This document shows positions 61,703 through 64,000 of a stretch of DNA of 64,000 nt, piece by piece. The stretch is from Bremerella volcania (lineage in GTDB: Bacteria > Planctomycetota > Planctomycetia > Pirellulales > Pirellulaceae): the NCBI RefSeq assembly GCF_007748115.1, contig NZ_CP036289.1, positions 6,324,001-6,388,000 on the forward strand, written 5' to 3'. How positions within the stretch are numbered: position 1 is the stretch's first letter; every line of letters begins with the position of its first letter. A model generated the notes under the pieces. That model searched no databases, was not told the DNA's origin, and worked only from the letters and a program-made list of their open reading frames with translations. The translations under genes were made by a program, and so were the position numbers.

Positions 61703-63397
61703 ATGTACTTCCAATTCAATTGTCCCGAGTGCGGTCAGAAGCTTAAGGTCCGTCAAGAACTCGCTGGACAAAAGCGAAACTGCCCTTACTGCAAAAAAAG
61801 TGTCCATATCCCTCACGTTCAGGAAGAGCCGGAACAACTCCCTTCGCTCGACTCTCCTTCCCTGCCTGAGTTTGGTAGCGGCTCGACATCTTCGGGCGGT
61901 AGTCTCGACCTGGGAAATCTTTCCTCGGAATCAGCCTCGGCGCCGGCCGGCCCGGTCGTCAAGACGGGCGGAGCGCGTAAGGGCACCACAACGGCCAAGA
62001 AGCAAACCGCAGCCGCCACGAGCAGTTCGTCCGGCGAAGGGGACTTCACCGACCCGAGCAACGTCAACTTGTGGTTGTCCGGTCTGATCGGCCTGGTGTC
62101 GATGATCGTCTTCATGGGGCTGATGTACTTCTCGAAGGGAACCTACATCGGCGGCCTGTTCTGGATCGGCGGTTTTCAAGCGGTCGCTATTCAGTCGCTC
62201 AGTACGTTCCTGTTCTTCTGGGCCGTGAGCATCTTGTGGATGAAGCATCGCAAGATTCTGCGTCAGAAGGACTATCTGCTGATGGACGTTCTGCCGACCG
62301 ACATCTCGCAAGAGATCCGCGTCGATACGCTCAGCAAGTTCGTCGAGCACATCCAAGGGCTGCCGGGTCATGACGGTGAAAGCTTCTTGATCAACCGCGT
62401 GCTGCGTGGTCTGCAGCACTTTCGCGTGCGTCAAAACGCCTCGGAAACGGCGACGATGATGGCCTCGCAGTCGGAGATCGACTACAACAACGTTTCATCC
62501 AGCTACGCTTACTTGCGGGTGCTGATCTGGGCCATCCCGACCATGGGTTTTATCGGGACGGTGCTCGGTATCAGCTTGGCCGTGACCGAGCTTTCCGGTG
62601 CCCTGGGGGGTGGCGACCTCGACAAGCTGACGGCCTCGCTGCAGGGGATGTTCAGCGGTCTGGGTACGGCGTTCAATACGACCCTGGTCGCCCTGGTGAT
62701 GAGCATGATCATCAAGTTCCCGATGTCTTCGCTGCAGAAGAGCGAAGAAGGGGTGCTCAACTGGGTGGATGAGTACTGCAACGAAAACCTGATCCGTCGT
62801 TTGAACGACGGTCGCGAAAAGGCCGAAGACAAGCCAACTTCTCCCTACGACACGAAGATCTTCCGCCGTGCGGTCGAAGAGGCGATGGCCGCCCAGCAAG
62901 GAGAGCTTGAGGCGTGGGTCAAGAAGCTGGAACTGGTCGGCCAGACGATCACCGAACAAACCTCGAAGGGTTGGGACGAGATCAACGGCAAGATTCTGAC
63001 CAGCCAGGAAGAAACGACCAACAAGCTGCTGGAAGTGGTCAACGCCAAGACGGTCGACATGCAGAAGCGTCAGGAAGAGCAACAGACCCTCATGCAGGAT
63101 CAGCTCAACCAGATGCAGGAAGTCGCCGCACAGCTGCAAAGCACGCTTGGCCAGCTTGCCAGTGCCTCGGTCGACTCGCACATCAAGGTCAACGAAACGA
63201 TGACCGACACCTCGGAGCGTCTGCAGAAGTACCTCGGCGGCGTCGAGCAAGGCCTCAGCGGCTTGACCGAAGTCCTCAACAAGCTCGGCAACGAAACGGT
63301 CGTGGTGCAGCAGGTCGAATCCAACGGCTCTGGCGGCGGATGGTTTGGCTTCGGCGGCGGCAGCAAAGCCAAGAGCAAGCGAAACGGGAGGCGCTAA
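61703..63397 (+). CDS. MotA/TolQ/ExbB-type channel protein with N-terminal zinc ribbon
   Basis: A 564-residue protein. A zinc ribbon sits at the start (FNCPECGQK with Cys7/Cys10, NCPYCKK with Cys27/Cys30), then a Ser/Ala-rich linker to about 115. Two helices follow (122-143, 158-178), then the channel core (IPTMGFIGTVLGISLAV, then FSGLGTAFNTTLVALVMSM), and a long helical tail with coiled coils. TolQ/ExbB proteins use the proton motive force to power envelope processes. The zinc ribbon is an addition seen in planctomycetes. The next gene starts directly after its stop codon. Confidence 0.9.
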   Translation: MYFQFNCPECGQKLKVRQELAGQKRNCPYCKKSVHIPHVQEEPEQLPSLDSPSLPEFGSGSTSSGGSLDLGNLSSESASAPAGPVVKTGGARKGTTTAKKQTAAATSSSSGEGDFTDPSNVNLWLSGLIGLVSMIVFMGLMYFSKGTYIGGLFWIGGFQAVAIQSLSTFLFFWAVSILWMKHRKILRQKDYLLMDVLPTDISQEIRVDTLSKFVEHIQGLPGHDGESFLINRVLRGLQHFRVRQNASETATMMASQSEIDYNNVSSSYAYLRVLIWAIPTMGFIGTVLGISLAVTELSGALGGGDLDKLTASLQGMFSGLGTAFNTTLVALVMSMIIKFPMSSLQKSEEGVLNWVDEYCNENLIRRLNDGREKAEDKPTSPYDTKIFRRAVEEAMAAQQGELEAWVKKLELVGQTITEQTSKGWDEINGKILTSQEETTNKLLEVVNAKTVDMQKRQEEQQTLMQDQLNQMQEVAAQLQSTLGQLASASVDSHIKVNETMTDTSERLQKYLGGVEQGLSGLTEVLNKLGNETVVVQQVESNGSGGGWFGFGGGSKAKSKRNGRR

Positions 63398-64000
63398 ATG
63401 GCCAAGGGACGACAAGCCGAAGGGGAAGACATTTCGCTCTTCCCTTTCCTGAGCGTGCTTGCCTGCGTGATCGGGACGCTGGCCATGGTGATCGCGACGA
63501 TCGCCGTCCAGTCGCTCGATAACGACGCGGTCGATGCGGCCATGGAGTACCAGAAAAAAGAAAAGGAACTCCAGGCCGAAACGGCCGCGCTGGAGCAGCT
63601 TCGCGATCAACTGAAGAAACGCGAAGAGCAGATCAAGCGCGAAAATTCGAGCGAACAGAAGAAGCTCGAAGATGCCAAGAAGAAGCTGGCCGAACTTCTG
63701 GCCAAGCTGGAAGAAACGCAGAACAAGCTGCAAAACATCTCCATCGAAGGCCCCAAAGTCAACGTTGCCGCGCTGACTGAGGAGGTGGGCGCGATGGAGG
63801 AAGAGCTGAAAGGGCGGCGCGAGGAGATTGCCCAGCTGACGAAAGTCATCGCCGAGCGAAAGCTGCCGCCGAAAGAGGCGGAAAACTCGATTCTGCCAGG
63901 GGGTAGTGGCGTGGGCTTCAAGCCCTCGTTCATCGAGTGCGACGATGGCCGCGTCGTCATTCACGAAGACGGCAAAACCATTCCCGTCCGCACGGCGGAA
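63398..64000 (+). CDS. Partner membrane protein of the channel, partial at the right edge
   Basis: The first 201 codons of a gene that runs off the window. Directly after MAKGRQAEGEDISLFPFLSV comes a membrane helix (about 17-38, LACVIGTLAMVIATIAV), then a long coiled coil (KKREEQIKRENSSEQKK region). This layout, one helix next to an ExbB-like gene, suits an ExbD/TolR- or MotB-like partner, but the C-terminal domain is cut off. The ATG follows the stop codon of the channel gene by one base, so they are co-translated. Confidence 0.85.
   Translation, partial: MAKGRQAEGEDISLFPFLSVLACVIGTLAMVIATIAVQSLDNDAVDAAMEYQKKEKELQAETAALEQLRDQLKKREEQIKRENSSEQKKLEDAKKKLAELLAKLEETQNKLQNISIEGPKVNVAALTEEVGAMEEELKGRREEIAQLTKVIAERKLPPKEAENSILPGGSGVGFKPSFIECDDGRVVIHEDGKTIPVRTAE

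Noticed and set aside
62495-63964. Reverse-strand open frame of 489 codons under the ExbB-like gene
   Set aside because: It spans two well-supported forward genes and their junction, and has repeated Leu/Phe/Gln-rich shadow composition.

Overview
The window reads as chromosomal DNA of a planctomycete, most likely a Pirellulaceae-type organism (Blastopirellula/Bremerella-like). This is inferred from family content: two DUF1559 prepilin-like proteins with H-X9-DG C-termini, a sulfatase with the CSATR active site, a Tat-exported Gfo/Idh/MocA oxidoreductase, a bacterial topoisomerase VI B subunit, a doubled UvrA, a Minf_1886/TIGR04138 protein beside RicT, a membrane pyrophosphatase, and many long GC-rich genes with ATG, GTG and TTG starts. 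No rRNA, tRNA or CRISPR array was seen.

Layout. 0-5.7 kb: topoisomerase VI B, a DUF1559 prepilin-like gene with a small lipoprotein, and a reverse-strand oxidoreductase. 5.8-12.1 kb is an accessory stretch: two paralogous small membrane proteins with TTG starts bracket an A/T-richer gene with a nucleoside-deoxyribosyltransferase-like domain, a sulfatase and an unknown gene; two further unknown proteins follow. 12.3-22.2 kb: a coiled-coil membrane protein, a 2-hydroxyacid dehydrogenase, a 2340-residue tandem UvrA fusion with a novel C-terminal extension, and a CoA-binding protein. 22.3-23.7 kb: an IS110/IS1111-type insertion sequence sitting in a dispersed repeat. 23.8-29.9 kb: a polytopic membrane protein, an unknown secreted protein, thiS-thiG, a FIST protein, a secreted coiled-coil protein and a response regulator. 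30-39.2 kb: a HEAT/TPR exported protein overlapping a DUF2752 gene, an alpha/beta hydrolase, a DUF2617-like protein, and a nitrogen-control pair (GlnE and, on the opposite strand, a PII protein). 39.4-47.5 kb: a Cys-rich membrane protein, a second DUF1559 protein, a DUF4198 protein, a small lipoprotein, a short conserved protein, an Fe-alcohol dehydrogenase, a sugar-phosphate isomerase-like protein and overlapping thyA-folA. 47.5-53.6 kb: an orphan beta-class DNA methyltransferase, two STAS proteins, a glyoxalase-fold protein, a YbaN/DUF454 protein, the ricT-TIGR04138-small membrane protein operon, an ArsC-like protein and thioredoxin. 53.8-64 kb: coiled-coil and Gly-rich exported proteins, a K+-dependent-type membrane pyrophosphatase, two paralogous overlapping lipoproteins, and a zinc-ribbon MotA/TolQ/ExbB channel followed by a partner gene that runs off the end.

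The intergenic DNA is unusually rich in dispersed palindromic repeats. At least six families are visible. The most frequent (core GTCCCCTC...GAGGGGAC) forms about 120-175 bp inverted pairs between successive genes at 40-46 kb, often just upstream of a start codon. Another family (ends GGGTGGCC/GGCCACCC) hosts the IS110 element.

The strongest candidates for something new are the duplicated Trp-rich domain at the C-terminus of the tandem UvrA, the IS110 non-coding region with a possible guide match to its repeat target, the Cys-rich protein at 39.4 kb, and the deoxyribosyltransferase-like gene with an unassigned C-terminal domain at 6.4 kb.
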